DNA from: CAVYOE01 sp963770155
GTDB taxonomy: Bacteria > Actinomycetota > Thermoleophilia > Solirubrobacterales > 70-9
Direction of reading: 5' to 3'
DNA length: 64,000 nucleotides
Assembly (NCBI GenBank): GCA_963770155.1
Contig: CAVYOE010000001.1
Coordinates: 2,108,001-2,172,000 of the forward strand
The notes under the pieces are model-generated. The model was given only the letters and a program-made list of their open reading frames with translations. It was not told the origin of the DNA and made no database searches. The stretch's first letter is position 1; each line of letters starts with the position of its first letter. A program made the translations under genes and the position numbers. Of the stretch, positions 18,194 to 25,804 are shown piece by piece.

Positions 18194-18883
18194 GTGACCT
18201 TGGGCTGGTCGTCGGGTACAGGAGGATCGCGCCGGATGGTGATGGCGTTGCTGCTTGTCTGTGCTTGGACGTGCCTTTTCGTCGCGGTGCCGGGCAGGGC
18301 GACTGCGAAAGTCGGTTATGGGGACGCTTACACCGATTGTGTGCTCCGCAACCCGAGTTCATGGGCCCAGATCCGGGCACCGTCCGGGGTGCCGGCCTAC
18401 GACTCGATCCCTGGTGTGCGGGAGGTACAGGAGCTCCGCTTTTCGGTCGAGCTCGTCTATGCCGACGCCAATTCGTTTCAGTGGGAGTCGGCAGGCCGGA
18501 CCGGCTACCTGGCAACAACGGTCGCCGAGGATGGCTGGATCACGAAGAAGAAGAAGCGGAAGAGGCGAAGGAAGAAGAGGAGACGCGTTTTTGTTCCCGG
18601 CCAGAAGTCGACCGCCAACTGGGCGATCGCCGACGGTACAACTCGAAAGTGGGGCTTTGAGTGGAGCACGACCTTCGACGTCGCGGTCCATGCCCTCGTG
18701 CTCCTCGAGTGGTGGCAGGCCGGAAAGCAAGTCCACTCCGAGTGGAGCCAGATTCCCTCTCTCAACTACCCGCAATACGGCGGATACCGGGCCAGGGGTG
18801 AGAACTGCTACCTCTACAACCCCTACGGCACGGGTACCGGCGAACCGAGACCGTACGGGGGCAAGCTCGTGTACTTCGACTAG
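18194..18883 (+). CDS. Secreted protein of unknown function with an internal polybasic run
   Basis: 229 residues. An N-terminal signal (RRMVMALLLVCAWTCLFVAV, cleavage near ATA-K) suggests export. No known domain is recognised. A run of 14 consecutive Lys/Arg residues at about 117-130 splits the protein, flanked by beta-rich Trp/Tyr-containing sequence (GFEWSTTFDVAVHALVLLEWWQ). Two cysteines (DCVLRN, NCYLYN) could form a disulfide. GTG 18194 is 6 nt after a -10 TACGAT (18182-18187). Convergent with a glycosyltransferase gene through a shared CTAG stop. Confidence 0.6.
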   Translation: MTLGWSSGTGGSRRMVMALLLVCAWTCLFVAVPGRATAKVGYGDAYTDCVLRNPSSWAQIRAPSGVPAYDSIPGVREVQELRFSVELVYADANSFQWESAGRTGYLATTVAEDGWITKKKKRKRRRKKRRRVFVPGQKSTANWAIADGTTRKWGFEWSTTFDVAVHALVLLEWWQAGKQVHSEWSQIPSLNYPQYGGYRARGENCYLYNPYGTGTGEPRPYGGKLVYFD

Positions 18884-19932
18884 GGCTGACGGATGGCGCC
18901 CTGCGGTGGTTCAACCCGTTTGCCGTCCCGTTCCCGGCCGAGGGTCAGGAACTGGTCCCAGGCGTAGCCCCAACGAAGCCGGCGCAGCAGCTCCCAGTCC
19001 GAGCGCTGCCTGATCGACTCGACCAGAGCCCGGCGCTGTGCGACCTGCTCCCGGTGGTCGCGTAGCCAGCGGTAGGTCCTCCACTTCGCGGCGGGGAAGC
19101 CGTTGCGGCGCAGCAGGCAGTAGCTCCACATGAGAACCCCGGTGAACGCAAAGAGCGGCGCCAGGGCTGCCCGCGTCAGCGGCTTCATTCCGGAGCGGAT
19201 CAGGTAACCGCGATTGCGCTCCAGCAGGAAGAGCTTCTCGGCGCTCATGGTCAGCTCGTACTTGTGCCGGACGGTCGAGGCAGGGACGCAGAAGATGTCC
19301 GCTCCGCTCACCTGCACCAGCCAGGAGAGCTGCACGTCTTCGGCGTAGAGGAAGCCGGTGTCGTCCCAACCGCCGATCCGCTCGAGGATCTCCCTTCGAA
19401 TGACGAAGGCGCCCCCGTGCAGGCCCGAGACCGCAAACGGGTCGCTGCCCGCCCGCTGGCGCGGCTTGCCGAGCCACTTGTTGAACCCGAGGCCGGTGAC
19501 GTTGACGTCCTGGCCCGCGGCATTGATTCGAGCCGGGTCCTCGTGCAGCAGGATCAGCGGGGAGACGGCCCCGGCATCGGGATGAGCCTCCAAGAACTCG
19601 ACCAGGGGGCCGAGCCAGCCGGGCTCGACGACGAGGTCCATGTTGAGCACGGCGACGTAACGGCCGCGTGCCTCGGGCAGCGCCAGGTTGACGGCACCGG
19701 CATAGCCGCGGTTGTCCTGGCTCTTCAGGGTCCGGATCGAGTCAGATCGCTGCGCGAACCCTTCCGCGATCCCGAGGCTGCCGTCGGTGGAGGCGTTGTC
19801 CACCACCAGGACTTCCGCGCTCGGGTGCGGCTCACGCTCAACATCCGCGGTCAGAGCGGCCAGGCAATCCTCGATGTCCTCGGCGCCGTTGTAGTTGACG
19901 ACGACGACCGAGACGAGCGGGCTAGCGCTCAC
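18880..19932 (-). CDS. Family 2 glycosyltransferase (rhamnosyltransferase-like)
   Basis: 350 residues with the GT-A fold: VSVVVVNYNGAEDI at the N-terminus, VLVVDNASTDGS, NRGYAGAVNLAL, a DXD-equivalent VLNMDLVV, and GGAFVIRREIL with DDTGFLYAEDVQLSW. It probably adds a sugar to a lipid-linked or surface glycan. A C-terminal hydrophobic segment (PLFAFTGVLMWSYCLL) may anchor it. The GTG start overlaps the TGA of the next upstream gene by 4 nt, so the two glycosyltransferases form one operon. Confidence 0.85.
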   Translation of the reverse strand: MSASPLVSVVVVNYNGAEDIEDCLAALTADVEREPHPSAEVLVVDNASTDGSLGIAEGFAQRSDSIRTLKSQDNRGYAGAVNLALPEARGRYVAVLNMDLVVEPGWLGPLVEFLEAHPDAGAVSPLILLHEDPARINAAGQDVNVTGLGFNKWLGKPRQRAGSDPFAVSGLHGGAFVIRREILERIGGWDDTGFLYAEDVQLSWLVQVSGADIFCVPASTVRHKYELTMSAEKLFLLERNRGYLIRSGMKPLTRAALAPLFAFTGVLMWSYCLLRRNGFPAAKWRTYRWLRDHREQVAQRRALVESIRQRSDWELLRRLRWGYAWDQFLTLGRERDGKRVEPPQGAIRQP

Positions 19933-21149
19933 CTCGGTAGCTCATCGACCAGCCCCGCCTCGTGCTGCTCCAGCCGGCCGCTGAAGATCGAGATGAACAG
20001 CGCTGCCGAGAGGATCTGGAGCCCGAGGACGAGGAAGCTGGTCGCGAGGACCAGCATCCGGGTGTCGTTGAAGACGTCGTCGCCGGCCCACTGAATCGTC
20101 AGCTGGAGCAGCTTCGCACCGCAGACCACGACCAAAGTGAGTCCGACCCCGATCACCCCGAGCCGCACCCGGCGCGATGCGAGCCGCTCGAGCCAGGGAG
20201 GCGGAGGGTGGCCGGCCTGCACTCCATAGAGCGCCGCCGCAAGCCCGAACACACTCAGCTGGAAGGCGGCCAGCACTCCGAGTGCGGCGACGATGAAGCT
20301 GTGGATGCTGAGCCCGAGGTAGGAGGTCTCGACGTCGCCCTGGCTCAGCAGCAGCGCTCCTCCCATCGCCGTCGCCATGAACAGCAGGCCCGGAATGATG
20401 AAGGCGCGGACCGGGTTGTAGATCAGGAGCAGCACGACGACCCGGGCGAGGATCTCGAGCCCGTCGCGCCACGGGCTCAGCTTCTTTTCGCCGACCCGCT
20501 CGTGGTAGCTGATCGGCATGGTGGCTATCCGCAGGTCGGCCTTGCGCGCCTTGATCCCGATCTCGGCCTCGATGTCGAAGCCGCTCGCCTCGAGGCCGAG
20601 CCGCTCGACGGCTTCCTTGCGCAGGCCATAAAGGCCGCTGAGGTGGTCGCTGCCGCGCTCGAGGCCGTGCATGACGGTGAGCAGCCAGTCGAAGAAGCGG
20701 TTGCCCCACCGGTTCAGCACCGGAATGTTCTCGTCGCCGGTCTCGCGCCGGCCCCGGACGAGGTCGTTGTCTTCGAGCAGCTCGACCATTTCCTCGATTG
20801 CCGCCACCGGGTAGGTGGCGTCGGCGTCCATGATCACCACGTTGTCTCCCTGCGCCTGGGCCACTCCGGTGCGGATCGCAATTCCCTTGCCCCGGTTCTC
20901 GGCGTGGCGGACCACCCGGCAGCGATGAGCGCCGGCGACCTCGGCTGTGTCGTCGGTCGAGCCGTCGTCGACCACGAGTACCTCGTAACTCGAGTCGAGT
21001 TGCTCGTCGAGGTCCTCGAGCACCTGGGGCAGTGCCGTTGCCTCGTTGTAGGCGGGGAGCAGAACCGTGGTCCGAATGCCGGTCACGGCCGCTCGGTCGG
21101 TTGCCCCTCGGGCGCCTGTCTGTGTCGCCGGCGTCGCCATCTCAAGCAT
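19929..21149 (-). CDS. Family 2 glycosyltransferase, polyprenyl-phosphate type, with C-terminal membrane domain
   Basis: 406 residues. The cytosolic domain matches dolichol-phosphate mannosyltransferase-like enzymes: TVLLPAYNEATALPQVLEDL, VLVVDDGSTDDTAEVA, NRGKGIAIRTG, and the metal site MDADATYPV. Four hydrophobic segments fill the C-terminal 170 residues. It likely transfers a hexose from a nucleotide sugar to polyprenyl phosphate for cell-envelope glycan synthesis. ATG 21149 overlaps the upstream gene by 8 nt; a second ATG three codons on (21140) lies 2 nt after the upstream stop and is an equally good choice. Confidence 0.85.
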   Translation of the reverse strand: MLEMATPATQTGARGATDRAAVTGIRTTVLLPAYNEATALPQVLEDLDEQLDSSYEVLVVDDGSTDDTAEVAGAHRCRVVRHAENRGKGIAIRTGVAQAQGDNVVIMDADATYPVAAIEEMVELLEDNDLVRGRRETGDENIPVLNRWGNRFFDWLLTVMHGLERGSDHLSGLYGLRKEAVERLGLEASGFDIEAEIGIKARKADLRIATMPISYHERVGEKKLSPWRDGLEILARVVVLLLIYNPVRAFIIPGLLFMATAMGGALLLSQGDVETSYLGLSIHSFIVAALGVLAAFQLSVFGLAAALYGVQAGHPPPPWLERLASRRVRLGVIGVGLTLVVVCGAKLLQLTIQWAGDDVFNDTRMLVLATSFLVLGLQILSAALFISIFSGRLEQHEAGLVDELPR

Positions 21150-21894
21150 TGGCGCCGAGCGCCTCGGCGCTGCGCCGCTTCGCTGAGGAGATCAGCTCGG
21201 CGAGCTCGGCCTCGCGGCCCTCGCGGATCAATTCGACCGGGTCGGGGTCGCCGTTGACGATCCCCTCGAAGAACTCCTTGCGGTCCTGATAGGTGGGGAG
21301 GGTGTCCTTTGCCCAGCCACGGACCTCGTTCAGAGCCATGGCGAGCTTTGCGTAGGGCTCGCCGAAGGACTCGGAGATCTCGCGTTTCATCCGCTTCGCC
21401 AGGGCAGGCGAGGCGCCCTGGGTCGAGATGGCGATAGCGAGTGGCCCGGTGCGGACGATCGCCGGCAGGATGAAGTTGCAGAGCGGCGGCACGTCGACCA
21501 CGTTGACCAGCATCGAGCGCTCCTCGGCGTCGTCATGGACGGCGATGTTGACATCGGTGTCCGAGGTCGCAGCGATCACGAGGAAAGTGTCCTCGAGGTC
21601 CTCGGGGCGGTAGGCACGCTGCTCCCACTTGATCGAGCCTTCGCGCGCGTACTCGGCAAGCTCCGGCACTGCCTCCGGGGAGATCAGTACGACGTCGCCG
21701 CCGCAGGCGAGCAGGCCCTCGACCTTCTCCAGCCCGACCTCCCCGCCGCCGACGACGACGCAGCGGCGCCGGTTCAGCATCAGGCAGGCGACATAGACGG
21801 GGGTCGCGAGCATCTCGCGGACGCACGACTGATCACAGATGCCCTTGCGCAACTGGCACACGCACGGCTTGCCCTCGTAGGCCTGGGCAGGCAT
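21142..21894 (-). CDS. Precorrin-2 dehydrogenase / siroheme-synthase N-terminal domain protein
   Basis: 250 residues. The Rossmann core (RRRCVVVGGGEVGLEKVEGLL) and the catalytic-domain segment VNVVDVPPLCNFILPAIV with STQGASPALAKRMK match CysG-N/Met8-type NAD-dependent precorrin-2 dehydrogenases that lead to siroheme. No methyltransferase domain is attached. The N-terminus has an extra stretch with four cysteines (CVCQLRKGICDQSC, residues 11-24) before the usual family start. ATG 21894 is 7 nt after a minus-strand -10 TAACCT (21902-21907), which supports the long form. The gene heads the operon containing the two glycosyltransferases. Confidence 0.8.
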   Translation of the reverse strand: MPAQAYEGKPCVCQLRKGICDQSCVREMLATPVYVACLMLNRRRCVVVGGGEVGLEKVEGLLACGGDVVLISPEAVPELAEYAREGSIKWEQRAYRPEDLEDTFLVIAATSDTDVNIAVHDDAEERSMLVNVVDVPPLCNFILPAIVRTGPLAIAISTQGASPALAKRMKREISESFGEPYAKLAMALNEVRGWAKDTLPTYQDRKEFFEGIVNGDPDPVELIREGREAELAELISSAKRRSAEALGANA

Positions 21895-21918
21895 GGCGCT
21901 TAGGTTAGAGAGGGTGGC

Positions 21919-22521
21919 TCAGCGACCGAGGCCTTCGCGGAGGCCCTGAATGAAGGCCGCCGGATGCCAGCCGTAGTGGCGGGCGGCAGCCCAGCCCACG
22001 GTGCCGAGCAGGATCGCGGAAAGCAGCCCCACTAGAACGCCGAGCGCGACCGGGAATCCGCGATCGGAGCCGATCTCGGGAGTGGCCGCCGCGGCTGGGA
22101 CCGCGGACGTGCCGCCGCCGGTCGGCGCGGTGCTGACCGGCTTCGGCGAGCCGTCTGAGGCGAAGGCGCTGCCGCCGCCGGATCCCGAGCTGCCGCCGGT
22201 GCCACCGGCGGAGCCCGTGCCAGAGCCGCCGCCTACCGCGGAAAGGCCCTTGCCCTTCTTGTTGCAGGCGCCGGAGGCGCGTGCGTCGAGAGCACGGTTG
22301 AGCTCGTCGACGAAGCGTGGGTCGTACTGGGCGATATCGGTTGGAACCGAGCTCAGCAGGGTCTGCAGCTCCTCGGCCGAGTACTTGCAGGCATCGAGGC
22401 TGCCGTCCTTGGCGTAGTCACGGTAGGCGTCACCGACGCCGACCGCGCCTGCCTGCGCCGGCACGACAAGTGCGCCGACGAGCGCCATCACTGAGATCAC
22501 CCTGCGAGCCGTCCTTGACAT
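21919..22521 (-). CDS. Exported, membrane-anchored protein of unknown function
   Basis: 200 residues with a signal peptide (RRVISVMALVGALVVPAQAGA), a short helical domain with two cysteines (DACKYSAEELQTLL, GACNKKG), a long Gly/Ser/Ala-rich linker, and a C-terminal transmembrane helix (FPVALGVLVGLLSAILLGTVGW) ending in a short cytoplasmic tail. No family recognised. ATG 22521 is preceded by a minus-strand -10 TAACCT (22530-22535) at 8 nt, which fixes the start. The open frame extends upstream but has no support. Confidence 0.65.
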   Translation of the reverse strand: MSRTARRVISVMALVGALVVPAQAGAVGVGDAYRDYAKDGSLDACKYSAEELQTLLSSVPTDIAQYDPRFVDELNRALDARASGACNKKGKGLSAVGGGSGTGSAGGTGGSSGSGGGSAFASDGSPKPVSTAPTGGGTSAVPAAAATPEIGSDRGFPVALGVLVGLLSAILLGTVGWAAARHYGWHPAAFIQGLREGLGR

Positions 22522-22593
22522 CGCACTACAGGTTAAACACAGACCCCCTCTGCGCGTCGCAGTCAACTGTCGCCGGTCCTGGATGACGGCGTG

Positions 22594-22599
22594 TAAGTT
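22594..22599 (+). promoter_or_regulatory. -10 element that decides the start of the O-antigen-ligase-like gene
   Basis: TAAGTT ends 10 nt before GTG 22610, which is in frame with the long ORF. The ATG at 22583 lies upstream of this -10, so GTG 22610 is the more likely start. Confidence 0.45.
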
Positions 22600-22609
22600 G
22601 CCCGCAGGC

Positions 22610-24730
22610 GTGGAGGGCCAAACCATCACCCGCGTGATTACCAGGCCCGGATACGCGGGCTGGCTGTTGGCGCTCCTGTTCGCCTGCGTCGCCTATGCCG
22701 GGTTCGCCAACGGCGCCACCTCGATTCCCGAGGAGACCCGGGTCCAGATTGCGATCGCGCTCGGCATCCTCGCGGCGGGGGTCGGCCTCGTCACCGGCGC
22801 GGTTGGGGTGGCGCGCTCGCCCGCAGCCTGGGCCGGCGTGGGGCTGCTGGGACTGTTCGCGCTGGTCAGCGCGATCAGTGTGATCTGGTCGCTGGCGCCA
22901 GACAACGGCTGGCTCGCCGCGAACCGGGCGGCGGCCTACACCGCCGTCGTCGCGATCGCCCTGATCGCCGCGCCGTCGGTCCGCCGGGCGCCACAGCTCG
23001 CTCTGACCGGCTACCTGTTGGTCACGGTCGCGGTGGCGCTCTATGCGCTTGGCGGCAAGCTTTTCCCCGAGTTGTCGATCGGGCCGATCGACCTCGACCA
23101 CGCCTCCGACTTCTCCCGGTTGCGCGAACCGCTTGGCTACTGGAACGCGCTCGGCCTCTTCCTGGTGCTCGCCTCGCCTGCCTGCATCTGGGCGGCTGCC
23201 GACCGCAGCCGTACCGAGGGCCAGCGGATCGGCGCCGTCCTGGCGCTGCAGCTGCTCCTGGTCACGATCGCGCTCACCTACTCGCGTGGCGCGGTGGTTG
23301 CCTTCCTCGCGGTTCTTGTGGTTCTCGTGGTCGGCGCTGACGACGCAGCCGAGCGGCTACGGCGCCTCGGCGCGACACTGATCGCGCTGGTCGGCGCCGT
23401 CCCCGCGGTCGCCATGGCCTTCTCGGTCGATGCGCTGAGCAGCGACGGGGTGGAGGCCGCCGACCGCGCCGGTGATGGCGCCCTGCTCGCTTTCGTGCTC
23501 GCGGTGTCGCTGCTGGCCGTCGCAGGGGCGACCCTGGCCGCGATCAACTCGGAGCACCGGTTGGCTTGGCGCGAACAGTGGACGGGGGCAGCGCGCCGGC
23601 TCGGCCCGAGGGCGGCCGCCGCGGCCGTGGTCGTCGTGGTCGCGGCGCTGGCGCTCTCGGACCGCGGCCTCACGGGCTCGGTCTCACATCAGTGGGACCG
23701 GTTCACGGACCCGGTTGAGGTCACCAACGACCCCGAGAGGCTCCTCTCCGGCTCGGGCTCGAACCGCTGGGTGTGGTGGCGTGAGGCCGGCGGCGCCTCT
23801 TGGGACCGCCCGATCGCGGGCTGGGGCGCCGGGTCGTTCCCGATCCTCCATTACCAGTACGCCGAGCACCAGACGCAGACTCGCTCGACCCACGACGTGC
23901 CGCTCCAGTTCCTGGTCGAAACGGGCCTGATCGGCACGGTGCTGGGCCTCGCCGGCCTCGTCCTGCTCGGGCTGGCGGCGGTGCGTCAGGTCCGGGCCTC
24001 CGAGGGGGCCGAGCGCAGCGCGCGTCTCGCGCTGCTCGCCACGGCCACGGCCTGGGCAATCCATTCTCTCTACGACTGGGACTGGGAGATCCCGGCGGTC
24101 ACCCTGCCGGCGCTCCTCGCGGCAGCGATCGCGGCGGCGCCGTTCGGACCAAACATGATCCGCTTTCTCGGGGACGACGAATCCGAGGGCGTCGACCGGA
24201 TCGGGCCCCCGCGGCGCAAGCCGCCGCTCGACGCTCGCTCCCCGGCCGCCGTTCCAGTGGCGCTCGGGGCGGTCCTGCTCGCCACCGTGATCACTGTGTC
24301 CTCAGCAATGCCGTCGCGGGCGCGAGACAAGGTTCTCTCCGCACAGGAGATCGCGAGCGCGCCCGACGCCAGCGAGGAGGAGCTTGCCGGGGCGCTCGAG
24401 GAAGCCGAGTCCGCCCACGACACCAACCCCTTGGCGCTCGAGCCCCTGTTCACGGCAGCCGCCCTGGAAGAGCGGCTCGGCAACCTCGAACGGGCGGAGG
24501 AGCTCCTGATCGAGGCGGCCCGGCTGCAGCCGGAGAGCATCAGGCCCTGGCAGCGACTTCTGGTGCTGGAGACCAAGCTCGGCGACCTCGAGGTGACCGA
24601 GCTGGCTCTGCAGAAGTCGCTCGAGGCCGACCCCGGGGCACTGGGCTTCGCCAAGCTTGGGACGGCGCTTCTCTCCTCGGCGCGTGCGGACGGATCCCCG
24701 ACCGCGCTCGGGACACCGCCGCGGCCCTGA
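22610..24730 (+). CDS. O-antigen ligase/polymerase-like membrane protein with C-terminal TPR domain
   Basis: About 706 residues. A dozen hydrophobic segments cover residues 10-490, with a Wzy_C/WaaL-like periplasmic loop (SGSGSNRWVWWREA, GWGAGSFPILHYQYAEH, THDVPLQFLVETGLIG). A soluble tail of tetratricopeptide-like helices follows (NPLALEPLFTAAALEERLGNLERAEELLIEAARLQP). It probably ligates or polymerises lipid-linked surface glycan made by the adjacent glycosyltransferases. The TPR tail may recruit partners. An ATG at 22583 is in frame nine codons upstream, but the -10 position favours GTG 22610. Confidence 0.75.
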   Translation: MEGQTITRVITRPGYAGWLLALLFACVAYAGFANGATSIPEETRVQIAIALGILAAGVGLVTGAVGVARSPAAWAGVGLLGLFALVSAISVIWSLAPDNGWLAANRAAAYTAVVAIALIAAPSVRRAPQLALTGYLLVTVAVALYALGGKLFPELSIGPIDLDHASDFSRLREPLGYWNALGLFLVLASPACIWAAADRSRTEGQRIGAVLALQLLLVTIALTYSRGAVVAFLAVLVVLVVGADDAAERLRRLGATLIALVGAVPAVAMAFSVDALSSDGVEAADRAGDGALLAFVLAVSLLAVAGATLAAINSEHRLAWREQWTGAARRLGPRAAAAAVVVVVAALALSDRGLTGSVSHQWDRFTDPVEVTNDPERLLSGSGSNRWVWWREAGGASWDRPIAGWGAGSFPILHYQYAEHQTQTRSTHDVPLQFLVETGLIGTVLGLAGLVLLGLAAVRQVRASEGAERSARLALLATATAWAIHSLYDWDWEIPAVTLPALLAAAIAAAPFGPNMIRFLGDDESEGVDRIGPPRRKPPLDARSPAAVPVALGAVLLATVITVSSAMPSRARDKVLSAQEIASAPDASEEELAGALEEAESAHDTNPLALEPLFTAAALEERLGNLERAEELLIEAARLQPESIRPWQRLLVLETKLGDLEVTELALQKSLEADPGALGFAKLGTALLSSARADGSPTALGTPPRP

Positions 24731-24743
24731 TTCCGTGGCGCCG

Positions 24744-25685
24744 TCAGCCGGGCTGCAGGCTCGCCAGGGTCCGCTCCAGACCGGGTTCGAGCGACGTTGA
24801 TGCCTCCCAGCCGAGCTCGTCGCGTGCCCGGGCCGGGTCGAGCGCCGTCCGCTGCACCTCGCCTTCGCGCGGTGGGGCCTCCTGAGGCTCGAAGTCCTCG
24901 CGCCCCGCGAGCCTCCCGACCAGCTCCACCAGGCCCAGAACCGAGGTCTCCGCACCCGTGCCGACGTTGAGCGGCCCGGCTGCGTCGGCGCCGGCCGCCG
25001 CCAGGCAGGCATCGACCACGTCCCCTACATATACGTAGTCGCGGGTCTGGGCCCCGTCGCCGAACACTGTGGGCGCGCCGCCGGAGAGGGCGAGCCCGCC
25101 GAAGATCGCGATCACGCCCGCCTCCCCGCGCGGGTCCTGGCGGGGGCCGTAGACGTTGCCGAGCCGCAGCGCGGTGGCCGCGATTCCGTGGGCACGGCGG
25201 TAGTAATCGATGTAGCCCTCCGCCGCCAGCTTGCTCTGCCCGTATGGAGAGTCAGGAGCGCACTGGTCGTCCTCGCCGAACGGCAGGTCGCGACCCTCGC
25301 CCTCCCCGTAGATGGCGCCGCCGGTAGAGGAAAAGATCAGACGCTGGGCGCCGGCTATGCGCGCCGCCTCCAGCACGTTGACCGTGCCGACCACGTTGGC
25401 GGCTGCGTCGAAGCCCGGGTCGGCCACCGCGACCCTGACGTCGATCTGCCCGGCGAGATGGAAGATCGCCTCGGGAGCCTGCTTCTCGGCCGCGGCCAGG
25501 ACCGCCGGCCCGTTGGTGACGTCCACCTCTTCGAGGCGCGCGCCGGCCGCGATCGCTTGATCAAGATTCTCGCGCCTACCCGTAGAAAGATCGTCAAGGA
25601 CGAGGACCTCGTCCCCACGTTCGAGCAGGGCGTCAACCAGGTGTGAGCCGATGAACCCGGCGCCGCCTGTGACCAGGGCTTTCAC
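24744..25685 (-). CDS. NAD-dependent sugar epimerase/dehydratase (GalE-like)
   Basis: 313 residues of an extended SDR. It has VTGGAGFIGSHLVDALL at the N-terminus, DDLSTGRRENL, the catalytic Ser-Thr pair in FSSTGGAIYGE, and YGQSK as the active YxxxK. It resembles UDP-glucose 4-epimerase-type enzymes that supply nucleotide sugars for surface glycans. The exact sugar cannot be told. GTG 25685 is 6 nt after a minus-strand -10 TAGGAT (25692-25697) that lies inside a GATCC-N3-GGATC palindrome. DYVYVGD is written with TAT-GTA-GGG. Confidence 0.85.
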   Translation of the reverse strand: MKALVTGGAGFIGSHLVDALLERGDEVLVLDDLSTGRRENLDQAIAAGARLEEVDVTNGPAVLAAAEKQAPEAIFHLAGQIDVRVAVADPGFDAAANVVGTVNVLEAARIAGAQRLIFSSTGGAIYGEGEGRDLPFGEDDQCAPDSPYGQSKLAAEGYIDYYRRAHGIAATALRLGNVYGPRQDPRGEAGVIAIFGGLALSGGAPTVFGDGAQTRDYVYVGDVVDACLAAAGADAAGPLNVGTGAETSVLGLVELVGRLAGREDFEPQEAPPREGEVQRTALDPARARDELGWEASTSLEPGLERTLASLQPG

Positions 25686-25690
25686 ACGCC

Positions 25691-25742
25691 GATCCTACGG
25701 ATCAAACGCCGACATGACTACGCCTGATCCTCCGGATCAGGC
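25691..25742. promoter_or_regulatory. Tandem GATCC-N3-GGATC inverted repeats between epimerase and topA
   Basis: Two 13-bp inverted repeats, GATCCTACGGATC (25691-25703) and GATCCTCCGGATC (25726-25738), have centres 35 bp apart. The second extends to a 9-bp stem (GCCTGATCC/GGATCAGGC, 25722-25742). The first contains the -10 of the epimerase gene. Their position between divergent starts suggests a repressor operator. Confidence 0.45.
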
Positions 25743-25790
25743 GAGACCGACGCGGAAAACGAACCGCCGGGGGCCCTCCTGAGCCCTTGC

Positions 25791-25796
25791 TACCCT
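25791..25796 (+). promoter_or_regulatory. -10 element of topA
   Basis: TACCCT ends 8 nt before the ATG at 25805. It supports that ATG over the in-frame upstream CTG/TTG codons and implies a leaderless mRNA. Confidence 0.5.
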
Positions 25797-25804
25797 CGCC
25801 GCCG

